A stretch of 64,000 nucleotides of DNA from Vreelandella profundi (GTDB lineage: Bacteria > Pseudomonadota > Gammaproteobacteria > Pseudomonadales > Halomonadaceae): assembly GCF_019722725.1 (NCBI RefSeq), contig NZ_CP077941.1, positions 310,001 through 374,000 of the forward strand, in the 5' to 3' direction. The notes below the pieces were generated by a model, which was not told the origin of the DNA, did not search any database, and was given only the letters and a program-made list of their open reading frames with translations. Made by a program: the position numbers and the translations under genes. Positions 10,384 to 22,163 of this stretch are shown here, one piece after another (positions within the stretch are counted from its first letter, which is position 1; each line of letters begins with the position of its first letter).

Positions 10384-10726
10384 AAGATTGCCCAATTAGT
10401 CGCTTAAGCAACCAAAGGGTGGTGACGACGCTAAGAAGTGTGCCCACCACTAAGGCGATAAGAATCGCCGTCCACTGCCCGGCTAATTCGCCAATGATAA
10501 AAAACACACCGACGACACCGGGCATAATCAGCATAGCGAGCAGCGCAATCAGCGGCTGTGCCGCTGCGGCAATACTGCTAGGCACGCGACCGTACAGCGC
10601 AAGCGTGGCACACAGCAGCAGCATGCCAATCACGCCTGAAGAAACCGGCAGACCGGTGAAGTAGATGACCACTTCACCGATCAGCCAGTAGCTAATCAGC
10701 CATAAAAAGCCACTGAGTGCCGGCAT
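10373..10726 (-). CDS. lrgA: LrgA/CidA-family holin-like membrane protein
   Basis: Small membrane protein of 117 aa with four predicted hydrophobic helices and the family signature GLPVSSGVIGMLLL near residues 25-38, then LIMPGVVGVFF. It starts only 3 nt after the tkt stop codon and overlaps lrgB, so the three genes are very likely read as one transcript. No dedicated regulator (LytTR or LysR type) lies nearby, unlike lrgAB or cidAB loci in Firmicutes. Confidence 0.9.
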   Translation of the reverse strand: MPALSGFLWLISYWLIGEVVIYFTGLPVSSGVIGMLLLCATLALYGRVPSSIAAAAQPLIALLAMLIMPGVVGVFFIIGELAGQWTAILIALVVGTLLSVVTTLWLLKRLIGQSYER

Positions 10727-10729
10727 GGC

Positions 10730-12745
10730 CTAGCCGAGCAGTTCGTGAGCTTGCTTGACGATATTGTCGACCGTAAAACCGAAGTGCTTGAACAGATCAT
10801 CCGCGGGTGCCGATTCGCCGTAGGTCGTCATGCCAATCACACGGCCTTCCAGACCCACATACTTGTACCAGTAGTCGGCATGCGCCGCTTCGATAGCGAT
10901 CCGCTTGGTGATCGCTTTGGGCAGCACGCTTTCACGGTACTCGGCGTCCTGGCCGTTGAAACGGTATGCAGAGGGCATGGACACAACGCGAACGGCTTTA
11001 CCCTGCTGCTCAAGCTCGGCAGCGGCGTCCATCGCGAGCGATACTTCTGAGCCGGTGGCAATCAGAATCAGCTCGGGCATTTCTGGCGTGCCTTGGCTGT
11101 CTTTAAGAGTCGGGTCTTTAAGAACGTAGCCGCCGTTTTGAATGGCCGCTAGCTGCGCTTGAGTGCGCTGCTGGTGCGGCAGATTCTGACGTGAGAGTAC
11201 CAGCGCGGTCGGGCCGGAGTGGCGTTTGATCGCCGCATCCCATGAGGCGGCCGTTTCGACCGCATCGCAAGGACGCCAGGTATTAAGGTTGGGCGTCGTG
11301 CGCAGGCTGGTAAGCTGCTCAATGGGCTGGTGCGTCGGGCCGTCTTCACCCAGGCCGATGGAGTCATGGGTAAACACGTAAATCACCTGCTGACCCATTA
11401 ACGATGCCATACGAATCGAGTTACGCATGTATTCCATGAAGATCAGGAAGGTGGCGCCGTAAGGCACCAAGCCGCCGTGCAGCGCGATACCGTTCATGAT
11501 CGCGCCCATGCCAAACTCACGTACGCCGTAATGCAGGTAGTTGCCGCTGGCGTCTTCAGGGGTAATCGCCTTGGCACCTTTCCAGAAGGTCAGGTTAGAC
11601 GGTGCCAGATCCGCACTGCCTCCCAACAGTTCCGGCATTTGCGGGCCAATCACATTCAGCGCTTCAAATGATGCCTTGCGCGATGCGATGCTTTCTCCCT
11701 TCTCTTGCGCCTGCTCAATCAATGCTTCAGTGGCAAGCTCGGCAGGCAGCTGGCGCTTCATACGACGCGTGAATTCGCGCGCCTCGGTTGGGAAAGCGTC
11801 TGTATAGCGAGCAAAGCGGTCTTCCCACGCCTGCTGCGCCTGTTTGCCAGCGTCGCGAGCATCCCAGGCAGAATAGATCGGCTCGGGGATATGGAACGGT
11901 GCATGCTCCCAGCCCAGCTGTGTACGTGCCAGGGCGACTTCATCGTCACCCAGCGGCGAGCCGTGGGCGTCTTCTTTGCCCTGCTTGTTAGGTGCGCCAA
12001 AACCGATAATGGTTTTGCAGATAATCAGGCTAGGCTTATCGTCGTGGCTCTTTGCCAGTTCAATGGCCGCTTTAACTTCCTCTGGCTGGTGACCATCGAC
12101 GTTTGGCACCACGTGCCAGCCGTAAGCTTCAAAGCGTTTGGCGGTATCGTCGGTAAACCAGCCTTCCACTTCGCCATCGATTGAGATGCCGTTATCGTCG
12201 TACAGCGCGATCAATTTACCCAGCTGTTGGGTACCGGCTAGCGAAGCGACTTCGTGGGAGATGCCTTCCATCAAGCAGCCATCGCCTAAGAAACACCAGG
12301 TATGGTGATCGACAATGGCATGGCCGGGACGATTGAACTGCGCTGCCAAGGTCTTTTCAGCCATGGCAAAGCCTACGGCGTTAGCAAAGCCCTGGCCGAG
12401 CGGGCCCGTGGTCGTTTCAATGCCGGGGGCATAGCCAAACTCCGGATGCCCCGCCGTGGGCGAATGCAGCTGACGGAAATTTTGCAGCTGTTCCAGGCTA
12501 AGCTCGTAGCCGCTGAGGTGCAGCAGCGAGTAAAGCAGCATGGAGCCATGGCCATTAGACAGCACGAACCGGTCGCGATCAGCCCACTTGGGGTCTTCGG
12601 GGTTGTGCTTGAGGTAGTCATTCCATAGCACCTCGGCAATATCAGCCATGCCCATGGGGGCGCCCGGATGGCCGGATTTGGCCTTCTGAACAGCATCCAT
12701 GGAAAGGGCGCGAATGGCATTGGCTAGCTCAAAACGGGACGGCAT
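10730..12745 (-). CDS. tkt: Transketolase
   Basis: Thiamine-diphosphate-dependent transketolase of 671 aa, which moves two-carbon ketol units between sugar phosphates. Visible are [19 protein letters not shown] at the N-terminus, the ThDP/Mg motif [12 protein letters not shown] with the distal Asn of [10 protein letters not shown], and the pyrimidine domain with [16 protein letters not shown]. The ribosome binding site AGGAG lies about 7 nt before the ATG. It heads the minus-strand cluster and is divergent from metK, as in many Pseudomonas-like genomes. Confidence 0.97.
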   Translation of the reverse strand: MPSRFELANAIRALSMDAVQKAKSGHPGAPMGMADIAEVLWNDYLKHNPEDPKWADRDRFVLSNGHGSMLLYSLLHLSGYELSLEQLQNFRQLHSPTAGHPEFGYAPGIETTTGPLGQGFANAVGFAMAEKTLAAQFNRPGHAIVDHHTWCFLGDGCLMEGISHEVASLAGTQQLGKLIALYDDNGISIDGEVEGWFTDDTAKRFEAYGWHVVPNVDGHQPEEVKAAIELAKSHDDKPSLIICKTIIGFGAPNKQGKEDAHGSPLGDDEVALARTQLGWEHAPFHIPEPIYSAWDARDAGKQAQQAWEDRFARYTDAFPTEAREFTRRMKRQLPAELATEALIEQAQEKGESIASRKASFEALNVIGPQMPELLGGSADLAPSNLTFWKGAKAITPEDASGNYLHYGVREFGMGAIMNGIALHGGLVPYGATFLIFMEYMRNSIRMASLMGQQVIYVFTHDSIGLGEDGPTHQPIEQLTSLRTTPNLNTWRPCDAVETAASWDAAIKRHSGPTALVLSRQNLPHQQRTQAQLAAIQNGGYVLKDPTLKDSQGTPEMPELILIATGSEVSLAMDAAAELEQQGKAVRVVSMPSAYRFNGQDAEYRESVLPKAITKRIAIEAAHADYWYKYVGLEGRVIGMTTYGESAPADDLFKHFGFTVDNIVKQAHELLG

Positions 12746-13010
12746 GGGGGTGCTCCTCGCCTGAAAACAGAAATTATAAAGGCGCTATTGTCGCTGACTT
12801 CCCATGTGGCGGCAAATGCGCAAGCAAATGTGCCGGTAAATTCTGGGGCACGCGTTCTGGGAAGCATCGCCGACAGCGTGTAGACTCTGCCTCCCGAGGT
12901 GGTGGAGAACGTGATGCTGCCGCCTCTATATACGGGCAGGGGCACCTGCCATGATTTCCTGCTGATGCTGTGGATTTGCTACAGCCGTCATACAGAGGGT
13001 CGAGTGCGCG
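12746..13010. promoter_or_regulatory. tkt-metK divergent intergenic region
   Basis: This 265-bp divergent region should hold the promoters of both tkt and metK. I see a short GC-rich inverted repeat (ggcagg.../...cctgcc near 12935-12950) and no convincing SAM or SAH riboswitch. I cannot place -35/-10 boxes with confidence. Confidence 0.4.
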
Positions 13011-14231
13011 ATGAGCGAATATTCCCTGTTTACCTCCGAGTCGGTCTCCGAAGGTCATCCTGATAAGATTGCTGACCAGATTTCTGATGCCGTATTAGAT
13101 GCCATCATCGCCCGTGATAAACAGGCGCGTGTCGCCTGTGAAACGATGGTAAAAACCGGGGTGGCGATTATTGCCGGTGAAATCACGACGTCCGCGTGGG
13201 TCGATCTGGAAATGCTGGTGCGTGATGTGATCACCGACATCGGCTATAGCTCCTCACAGGTAGGCTTTGATGGCGCTACCTGTGGCGTGATTAATCTTAT
13301 CGGCAAGCAGAGCGTTGAGATTGCTCAGGGCGTTGATCGTACCAAGCCAGAAGATCAAGGCGCCGGCGACCAGGGGCTGATGTTTGGCTATGCGACCAAT
13401 GAAACCGATTCGTTCATGCCCGCACCCATTCATTATTCTCACCGTTTAGTCGAGCGCCAGGCTGAGCTGCGCAAAAATGGCCTGCTGCCTTGGCTGCGTC
13501 CGGATGCAAAAAGCCAGGTCACTATCCGCTATAACGCCCAGGGCCGTCCGTGCGGTGTCGACGCTATCGTACTTTCTACCCAGCACGATCCAGACATTGG
13601 GCAAGAAGATCTGCGTAAGATGGTTAAGCGCGAGATTATTGAGCACGTGATCCCCGCTGACTGGCTAGACGATAATACCCAATACCATATTAATCCAACC
13701 GGCAAATTCGTTATCGGCGGCCCGGTCGGTGACTGTGGATTAACCGGACGTAAAATCATCGTTGACACCTACGGCGGCATGGCGCGTCACGGCGGCGGTG
13801 CATTCTCAGGCAAAGACCCCTCAAAAGTGGATCGTAGCGCCGCCTATGCGGGCCGCTATGTAGCGAAGAACGTCGTGGCGGCAGGGCTGGCTGATAAGTG
13901 CGAGATTCAGGTCTCCTACGCGATTGGTGTGGCTGAGCCGACCTCGGTGTCGATCGACACTTTTGGTACCGGCAAGATTGAAGACAAGCAGATTGTGGCG
14001 CTGGTGCGTGAGCACTTTGATCTTCGCCCTTACGCGATTACCAAAATGCTGGATCTGCTGCACCCGATGTATCAACTCACCGCCGCGTATGGTCACTTTG
14101 GCCGCGCGCCGTTCGAGCACAGCTACACCTGGAGCGACGATAAAGGCGAGCAGCATACGGAAACCTTTACGGCTTTTCCGTGGGAAAAAATTGATAAAGC
14201 CGATGCGTTGCGCCAGGCCGCTAATTTGTAA
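13011..14231 (+). CDS. metK: S-adenosylmethionine synthetase
   Basis: Methionine adenosyltransferase of 406 aa, which makes SAM from ATP and methionine. Signatures are [18 protein letters not shown] at the N-terminus (His/Lys active site), [12 protein letters not shown] (ATP motif), the P-loop-like [19 protein letters not shown] and [18 protein letters not shown]. The length is slightly above the E. coli enzyme (384 aa). A gaggg element lies upstream of the ATG. A terminator follows at 14261. Confidence 0.97.
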   Translation: MSEYSLFTSESVSEGHPDKIADQISDAVLDAIIARDKQARVACETMVKTGVAIIAGEITTSAWVDLEMLVRDVITDIGYSSSQVGFDGATCGVINLIGKQSVEIAQGVDRTKPEDQGAGDQGLMFGYATNETDSFMPAPIHYSHRLVERQAELRKNGLLPWLRPDAKSQVTIRYNAQGRPCGVDAIVLSTQHDPDIGQEDLRKMVKREIIEHVIPADWLDDNTQYHINPTGKFVIGGPVGDCGLTGRKIIVDTYGGMARHGGGAFSGKDPSKVDRSAAYAGRYVAKNVVAAGLADKCEIQVSYAIGVAEPTSVSIDTFGTGKIEDKQIVALVREHFDLRPYAITKMLDLLHPMYQLTAAYGHFGRAPFEHSYTWSDDKGEQHTETFTAFPWEKIDKADALRQAANL

Positions 14232-14260
14232 GCGTTTGGCTACACGGTTTGTAAGAGATC

Positions 14261-14291
14261 GCCCCTTTGGCTTCGGCCGGGGGCTTTTTTT
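14261..14291 (+). terminator. metK terminator
   Basis: Hairpin gcccctttggc, loop ttcg, gccgggggc, followed by a run of seven T. It separates metK from ligB. Confidence 0.88.
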
Positions 14292-14346
14292 ATGCTTTAT
14301 GTCCAAGCCCTGCGCTAGGCTGTTCTGTTTGCCGATTAATATTTAA

Positions 14347-16116
<1,770 letters not shown>

Positions 16117-16151
16117 TCAGACCGCTTATTCAAAATGCTTAGCAAGACAGC

Positions 16152-17087
16152 TTAACTAAGCCCCGTTATATGCAGCATGAAGCCGAGATAAAGCGGGATC
16201 AGCAGCGGTGCCAGCAGCGTTGAAACCAGCACTGCCAGAGCGCCTTTTTGCGGCTGAATCCCCAGCTCCATAGCGACCACCACCACGTTAGACGCCATCG
16301 GTACGACGCCCAGCAACAGCATCGCCATACCCAGTTCAGGCGAAAGAAGGCCGAGCCCCTGCAATAGCAGCACGGCAGCCAGCATCACCAGAGGCCACAG
16401 CAGGTAACGCAACCCTACGCAGCTCGCTACAAAGCGGGTATCCCAGGCGGCTAGGGTCACCTGGCTCAGCGTCATGCCGATAATCATCATGCCTAACAGC
16501 GTGTAGGTGGCGGGGAAGACCTCCAGCGCACTCATTACTTCAGCGGGCAGCGTTATTTTTAGACTGCTCAGCAGGAGCGCTAGTAAGAAGGTGTAGATAA
16601 GCGGTAAGCGAGAAATTTTGATCAGGCTTTCGCGTACCGAAAAGCGACCGCGAGCGCTGAGATAAAACCCGACGGTAAATTCATAAATATTAATCCCCAG
16701 CATGCAGAACAGATAAAGCGTAACGCCTTCTGGGGGCAGCAATATAAACGCGATCGGTAAGCCGAAATAACCGGTATTGCCGGTTCCCGAAGAAAATGCC
16801 AGTAGCGCCGCCTCCTGCTCGCCAAAACGATCACGCGTGAGACGATGGACAATCAGCGCCATGAGGCTCGACAGGATGAACAGCGCTAATGTGAGCAATA
16901 GATAGTTCGGCGTCGGCCCGCCATTCATCAGCGCGCGAAAAATGGTAAAGGGTGCAATCAAGTAAACCAGCAGTGTCGCGATGGGACGTGGGTCTAGCTT
17001 GAGCCGTTGGGCGGCGATCCAGCCTAATCCCACATAGCTGAGCAACATTAATAACGGTCCAGCCAGTGCCCCAGGTGCAAGATCCAT
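16152..17087 (-). CDS. AEC-family (auxin efflux carrier-like) transporter
   Basis: Integral membrane protein of 311 aa with about ten hydrophobic segments. The first half carries FSSGTGNTGYFGLPIAF and the second half VVPMASNVVVVAMELG, the paired crossover motifs of the AEC family (malonate or other carboxylate permeases in bacteria). The ATG at 17087 is chosen because GGGAGA lies just before it; the longer frame from 17141 adds 18 polar residues. The substrate cannot be read. It is a single gene convergent with ligB. Confidence 0.82.
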   Translation of the reverse strand: MDLAPGALAGPLLMLLSYVGLGWIAAQRLKLDPRPIATLLVYLIAPFTIFRALMNGGPTPNYLLLTLALFILSSLMALIVHRLTRDRFGEQEAALLAFSSGTGNTGYFGLPIAFILLPPEGVTLYLFCMLGINIYEFTVGFYLSARGRFSVRESLIKISRLPLIYTFLLALLLSSLKITLPAEVMSALEVFPATYTLLGMMIIGMTLSQVTLAAWDTRFVASCVGLRYLLWPLVMLAAVLLLQGLGLLSPELGMAMLLLGVVPMASNVVVVAMELGIQPQKGALAVLVSTLLAPLLIPLYLGFMLHITGLS

Positions 17088-17247
17088 TGATTCTCCCGTA
17101 TGAGTGCGTGGTGCTTGGTATGTATTCTGGTCAGCCAACATGAGCCGAATTAAAGGCCGAGCGTGAAATCTTTCATTAGCCCTAGCGCATCTGAACAGCG
17201 AGAATACCTCAAAATATCACGCCTATTGACCCTAAAAAGGAAATTCC

Positions 17248-18090
17248 ATGAGCAGCCTTGAGCATCCGCTGGGTATCAGCTTTGAATTCTTTCCGCCCAA
17301 TACTGATGCTGGGCACGACAAGCTAATACACGTTCGTGATGAGCTAGCTGCCCGGCAGCCGCGGTTTTTTTCAGTCACCTATGGCGCCGGTGGGTCGACG
17401 CAGGCGCGCACGCGTGAGCTGGTACGCACCGTTAGCCAAAGCGGCATCACGACCGCGCCGCACCTATCCTGTATTGGCAGTGAAAAAGCGCAGTTGCGTG
17501 ATCTGCTAGCGCAGTATCGCGAAGAAGGCGTGAATAGTCTGGTTGCCCTGCGTGGCGATATGCCGTCGGGCATGGCAAGCATTGGCGAATTACGCTATGC
17601 CAATGAGCTGGTGGAGTTTATTCGTGCTGAAACCGGCGATCATTTCGAGATTGCGGTCGCGGCTTACCCAGAGTCTCATCCACAGGCGGCTAATCTAGAT
17701 AAAGACGTGGAAAACTTCGTGCGCAAAATGAAGGCTGGCGCCAACATGGCGATCACCCAGTACTTTTTCACCGCCGATGCCTATTTCAATTTTGTCGATA
17801 AAGTTCGCGCGCTTGGGGTCGAACAGCCGATCATTCCCGGTATTATGCCGATCACCAACTACACTAAGCTGGCGCGCTTCTCTGATGCCTGCGGCGCTGA
17901 GATTCCCCGCTGGATTCGCAAGCAGCTAGAGTCCTATGGCGATGACAGTGAGGCGATTGCCGCCTTTGGAACCGACGTGGTGAGCCAGCTTTGCCAGCGA
18001 CTGTTGGATGGCGGCGCCCCCGGCCTGCATTTTTATACTCTCAACCAAGCAGCACCGGTGCTCAAAATAGTCGACAACCTGACCGGCTAA
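17248..18090 (+). CDS. metF: 5,10-methylenetetrahydrofolate reductase
   Basis: FAD-dependent MetF of 280 aa, which reduces methylene-THF to methyl-THF for methionine synthesis. Visible are FEFFPPNTD at the N-terminus (Glu catalytic), SVTYGAGGST, HLSCIGSE, ALRGDMPSGM, and AVAAYPESHPQA, all family hallmarks. A good ribosome binding site (aaggaa) lies before the ATG. It is functionally linked to metK upstream but transcribed alone and followed by a strong terminator. Confidence 0.96.
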   Translation: MSSLEHPLGISFEFFPPNTDAGHDKLIHVRDELAARQPRFFSVTYGAGGSTQARTRELVRTVSQSGITTAPHLSCIGSEKAQLRDLLAQYREEGVNSLVALRGDMPSGMASIGELRYANELVEFIRAETGDHFEIAVAAYPESHPQAANLDKDVENFVRKMKAGANMAITQYFFTADAYFNFVDKVRALGVEQPIIPGIMPITNYTKLARFSDACGAEIPRWIRKQLESYGDDSEAIAAFGTDVVSQLCQRLLDGGAPGLHFYTLNQAAPVLKIVDNLTG

Positions 18091-18116
18091 GATGCGCTGT
18101 TAAGCATCCAGTAACT

Positions 18117-18153
18117 AAAAACCCCGCTCAATGACCATTGAGCGGGGTTTTTT
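18117..18153 (+). terminator. Bidirectional terminator metF / TRAP permease
   Basis: Perfect 12-bp stem accccgctcaat / attgagcggggt with loop gacc, with A-tract before and T-tract after. It can end both metF (plus) and the TRAP permease gene (minus). Confidence 0.94.
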
Positions 18154-18181
18154 ACACTTAGCGTTTAGCGGCTTAGCGTGA

Positions 18182-20383
18182 TTAGCCAGCTTGAGCCGTT
18201 TTATTACCACTGCCATGTAGCTTACGCTGCATGACAAACAGCCCGATACCAATCGCAAGCCCCAGAACGTCGGTATAAATACCGCCATAGATCATAAACA
18301 TGGCGCCCACCAGCATCAGTACGCGTTGCCATGCGTTGACCGGCCCAAAGAACCACGCTTGAACCATGCCTGACAGCAAGATAATACCCAGCGTTGCGGT
18401 GACCCCCACGCGCAGGATTTCCATCGGCGTGCCTTCCATCAGCATGGCAGGGCTGTAGAAGAACATAAACGGCACGATGAAGGCGGCCAAGCCAATCTTG
18501 AACGATGCCACGGACGTGCCCATTGGATTGTCGCCAGAAATACCGGCCGCTGCATAAGACGCCAGCGCAACGGGAGGAGTAATCGCCGACACCACCGCAA
18601 AGTAGAACACGAAGAAGTGAGCGATCAGCGGCTCAATGCCAATATTGATCAAGCCAGGCGCTACCACGGAGGCGGCGACGGCATAGGCGGCGGTGGTCGG
18701 CATGCCCATACCGAGCAAAATGCTAATCAGCATAGCGAATACCAGCGCCAGCAGCTGGCTAACACCGGCTAAGCCAAGCAGTAACGACGAGAAGCGAGCG
18801 CCAACGCCGGTCAGTGAGATAACGCCCACGATTAAGCCCGCACAGGCGCACACGGCGATAATCTGAACCGACATGGTGCCCGCGATTTGCAGCGCTTTAA
18901 GAATCGCACGAATACCCATTTTATTGGGTGAAATCCAGCTTACGACGGCCGCTGACGCGGTTGCCAGCGTGCCCGCACGAATCACCGAGTAGCCCATGAA
19001 CAACGCCGCGATCAGAATAATAATCGGCGCGAACAGATAGACCTGCTTAACCAGCTTGGAGAACAGCGGGATCTCATCTTTGCGCATGCCGCGCATGCCT
19101 TTACGGGCGGCTTCAAAGTCGACCATAAAGTAGATAGAGGCAAAATAAAGAATCGCCGGAATGATCGCCGCAATGGCAATTTCGGTATACGGAATGCCCG
19201 TCACTTCGGCCATGATGAACGCACCGGCGCCCATAATCGGCGGCATGATTTGCCCACCCGTTGAAGCCGCCGCTTCGATCGCCCCCGCGCTACGCGCCGG
19301 ATAGCCGACTTTCTTCATCAATGGAATGGTCAGCGAGCCGGTGGAAACCACGTTGCCTGCGGAGGTGCCGTTAATCATGCCCATCAAGCCAGACGCAAAA
19401 ATAGCCACTTTGGCCGGGCCACCGCGGGCGCGCCCTGCAGCAGCGAAAGCAAAGTTGACGAAGTAGTCGCCCACTTTCGACGCTTGCAGGAACGCGGCAA
19501 AAATAATGAACAGAATAATATAGGTCGATGATACGGCGGTGGTGGGGCCTAAAATGCCGGCATCGGTATACACCTGGCTGAAGAAGCGCTGTAGCGACAG
19601 CCCCGGGTAGCCTAAAAAGCCGGGTAAATAAGGACCGACGAAAACATAGCCCAGGAACACCGCTGAAATGACGACCAAGGCTAAACCGGCCACGCGGCGG
19701 GTAAGCTCAAGAATCAGTAGCGAGCCCGCGATCGCCGCCCAAGAGATGCCTGACGGCGCAAAGGAGGTGCCCGTCGACATGCGTATATTCGTGTTGAAAG
19801 CCACTAGCAAATAACCGGCGCTGGCCAGCGCACATACCATGAGCACAAGGTCGGCAGGGTTAAAGCGATGCCGCGCCTGACGATAAAACCAGGACAGCAC
19901 AACGGCACAGGCCGTGGTCGCCATCAGCGGGTAGCCGTAATGCCAGTTTTCGATGTTAGGGTCGATGCGCATCGCACCGCCGCTGAGCGTTTGGTGCATT
20001 AAAAAGACTTGCGCCAACGTATAGGCCGCAGGAATAAGCAGTGCGTAGCTCACCCATTTAATCCATGCACCTGACGTTTGGTGTTCCTCGTCGGCAAATC
20101 GAGCGCCGGCAAATAGCCCGTAACCGAGAATAAGCGCCCCGGCTATGTGCACAATCCGAAACGACCAGGTTTCCATCGGGTACACGTTTAGGGAAAACAG
20201 GTGGAAGCTAGAATAAGCAATGGCTAATGCCGCAAATAATAAGAACTGCCAGCCGGCAAACAGGCGGCGATTAGATTCAACAACGTCGTCATCGACACCA
20301 TCGGCAATGGACTCGGGTACTGTTGACGCCACGTTGGCATCATCATTGAGACCGTTGGGTTCTTGGTCGGTTTTGTGACTCAT
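18182..20383 (-). CDS. TRAP transporter permease, fused DctQ-DctM type (TAXI class)
   Basis: Large permease of 733 aa with roughly 17-19 hydrophobic segments. The first ~250 residues hold the small-subunit-like part and residues from about 260 the DctM-like translocating part, recognisable by GLMGMINGTSAGNVVSTGSL, AIEAAASTGGQIMPPIMGAG and LLGMGMPTTAAYAV. Such fused 4TM/12TM proteins work with TAXI-type periplasmic binding proteins, and one is encoded 102 bp upstream on the same strand. It should import an organic acid with Na+ or H+. The substrate is unknown. Confidence 0.92.
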   Translation of the reverse strand: MSHKTDQEPNGLNDDANVASTVPESIADGVDDDVVESNRRLFAGWQFLLFAALAIAYSSFHLFSLNVYPMETWSFRIVHIAGALILGYGLFAGARFADEEHQTSGAWIKWVSYALLIPAAYTLAQVFLMHQTLSGGAMRIDPNIENWHYGYPLMATTACAVVLSWFYRQARHRFNPADLVLMVCALASAGYLLVAFNTNIRMSTGTSFAPSGISWAAIAGSLLILELTRRVAGLALVVISAVFLGYVFVGPYLPGFLGYPGLSLQRFFSQVYTDAGILGPTTAVSSTYIILFIIFAAFLQASKVGDYFVNFAFAAAGRARGGPAKVAIFASGLMGMINGTSAGNVVSTGSLTIPLMKKVGYPARSAGAIEAAASTGGQIMPPIMGAGAFIMAEVTGIPYTEIAIAAIIPAILYFASIYFMVDFEAARKGMRGMRKDEIPLFSKLVKQVYLFAPIIILIAALFMGYSVIRAGTLATASAAVVSWISPNKMGIRAILKALQIAGTMSVQIIAVCACAGLIVGVISLTGVGARFSSLLLGLAGVSQLLALVFAMLISILLGMGMPTTAAYAVAASVVAPGLINIGIEPLIAHFFVFYFAVVSAITPPVALASYAAAGISGDNPMGTSVASFKIGLAAFIVPFMFFYSPAMLMEGTPMEILRVGVTATLGIILLSGMVQAWFFGPVNAWQRVLMLVGAMFMIYGGIYTDVLGLAIGIGLFVMQRKLHGSGNKTAQAG

Positions 20384-20485
20384 TAGAGTTCACCCTCACA
20401 GCAAAAGCAGACAAAGGGATAGCAGGAGCGAAATCTGCCCCGCCCGGCAAGGCCGAGACGGGGCAGTTAGAGCGGTAAACGTTGC

Positions 20486-21478
20486 TTAGTTGATCATGTC
20501 ATCAGCAATTTCATAGCCGTTCTCTTTGTACCAACGCGCAGCGCCTGGATGAAAGGGCAGTACGGTGTTGTGCACAATGTTTTCTGGAATTGTGGTTTCA
20601 GCACTGCGGTGGATTGAGCGCATGCGCTCGTTGTTTTCCATGGTCGCCTTGGTCACTTCGTAAATGAAGTCTTCCGGAAGGTCACAGCCAGCGATAGCAA
20701 AGTTCCACATGGAAACGGCACGAGCATCTTCTTCAAGCGTCGTGTACGTATTAGCGGGAATCATGAACTCAGCGACCGGATAGTTTTCCAGCACGGTGGC
20801 TAGCTCATCTTCGGTGAACTCAATAATGTTGACGTCCGTTTGCACTTCCAGCTGGCTGACGGCGGGAATCGGGATGCCGGCAGCGAACGCAACGACGTCG
20901 AGCAAGCCGTCCTGCAACTGACCGCCTAGGTCTGACCAGCCACCGTTACGACGCTCAAAATCCACGCCGAGCGTTTCTAAGATCGCGGGGAAGTAGGTGT
21001 CAGACGTGGACGCCGCGGGGCCAAAGCCGATACGCGCGCCATCCGGAATGTCAGCGATGGATTCGATGCCGCTGCTAGATAGTGCCGCAATTGAGAACGG
21101 CGTTTCGTACATGGGGAACATGGCACAGACGTTGTCCATCTTCATGCCGGGTGCCAGCGGGCTTTCACCGTTCACAGCATCAGACGCAGGGCCCATGGTG
21201 GTTAAGCCAAACGCCATGTCACCGGTATGTACTAGCGCTAAGTTTTGCGTAGGGCCGCCGGTGACTTCACCGCCGCCAGATACGCCAACTTCCTCAGCAA
21301 TAAAGTTCGCCCAGCCTGAGCCGTAAACGAAGAACGTGCCACCTTGGCTTGCGGTACCGACGGTGAAGTTATCCGGCCAATCTGAGCGATCGGCTTGAGC
21401 TTGGGCACTACTGGCCGCCGCTATAAGAAGAGCGCTGCTGGCAAGTAGCGTGAAGGTCTTAGGCATATGTTTGCGCAT
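20486..21478 (-). CDS. TAXI-family TRAP solute-binding protein
   Basis: Periplasmic binding protein of 330 aa, partner of the fused permease downstream. A signal peptide covers residues 1-28 (cleavage after AQA). The TAXI family mark FTVGTASQGGTFFVYGSGWA follows directly, with TGGPTQNLALVHTGDMAFG near residue 80. AGGAAC before the ATG supports the start. Ligands of the family include glutamate, other dicarboxylates and more; nothing here decides it. No regulator is adjacent. Confidence 0.92.
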   Translation of the reverse strand: MRKHMPKTFTLLASSALLIAAASSAQAQADRSDWPDNFTVGTASQGGTFFVYGSGWANFIAEEVGVSGGGEVTGGPTQNLALVHTGDMAFGLTTMGPASDAVNGESPLAPGMKMDNVCAMFPMYETPFSIAALSSSGIESIADIPDGARIGFGPAASTSDTYFPAILETLGVDFERRNGGWSDLGGQLQDGLLDVVAFAAGIPIPAVSQLEVQTDVNIIEFTEDELATVLENYPVAEFMIPANTYTTLEEDARAVSMWNFAIAGCDLPEDFIYEVTKATMENNERMRSIHRSAETTIPENIVHNTVLPFHPGAARWYKENGYEIADDMIN

Positions 21479-21827
21479 GGCGAAAGTTCCTAGCTGTTAT
21501 TGGGATTATTGACTGACGGTCATGTTCGATGCTGCTCGTTGGCACGGCATGAATCAGACTATTCAGAGGTTATAACAGCGATAGTTGTGCCATTTAATTG
21601 TTATTTTTTTAAAATCAGTTGGTTAAGAGAAGCACATTAAACTTTCGTGGCAAGCCCAGGCGGACAAAGTGTCCGAGTGTTCGCACGATGGCTATTTTGA
21701 ATGTGCGGATAGCCGCACACTAATGAGGCCGGTCAGGCGCCATTAGTCAGCAGTCGACGCATTGAGGAGGAAGACGCTAGGCTCGCGGTGCTTGGTTAGG
21801 CCTTCCTTAGCGGGATGAAAAGTGCGT
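21479..21827. promoter_or_regulatory. Long intergenic region upstream of TRAP-TAXI genes
   Basis: This 349-bp stretch has no gene. It holds two short hairpins close together: cggac-aaagt-gtccg at 21661-21675 and gtgcgg-atag-ccgcac at 21703-21718. An AT-rich patch lies near 21595-21620. It should hold the promoter of the TAXI operon. I found no clear sigma-54 or sigma-70 boxes. Confidence 0.45.
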
Positions 21828-22079
21828 TTAACGCGAGGGCTTGCCGGGGTCCATGATGCGTACGGGCTGTACATCTTGCTGCTTCTGATCGTCGCGCACC
21901 TGGTTCACCCGAGTGGTCATTTCGGTAAGGGCATCTTCTTCAATAGGCAGCTGTTCGAAAAAATCGCAGCTGACGCATTCGCGGTAGCGAATGCCATTCT
22001 GCTCCCAGGCGCGGATACGATCCATCTCCGCACAGCGCGGGCAGATCACGCCGGCAATAAAGCGCTTAACCGTCGACAT
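21828..22079 (-). CDS. yheV: YheV-family zinc-ribbon protein
   Basis: Small protein of 83 aa matching the YheV family of gammaproteobacteria: it opens with KRFIAGVICPRC and has a second pair in RECVSCDF, so Cys14, Cys17, Cys35 and Cys38 can bind one zinc. The function is unknown. AGGAG lies before the ATG. It follows prlC by 84 bp on the same strand, an arrangement I recall from other gammaproteobacteria. Confidence 0.85.
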   Translation of the reverse strand: MSTVKRFIAGVICPRCAEMDRIRAWEQNGIRYRECVSCDFFEQLPIEEDALTEMTTRVNQVRDDQKQQDVQPVRIMDPGKPSR

Positions 22080-22163
22080 AATAGACTCCTAGGCATCAGA
22101 TGCGCGGCGCCCAAGGCGCCGCGCATGAAACAATGGTTTGAAACGTGTACTTGATAACGTGTT

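Noticed and set aside
10373..10726. Phage holin reading of lrgA
   Set aside because: There are no endolysin or phage genes nearby; the LrgA signature and the coupled lrgB decide for the LrgAB family.
12746..13010. SAM or SAH riboswitch before metK
   Set aside because: I looked for the usual paired elements and saw only a short GC-rich hairpin, which is not enough.
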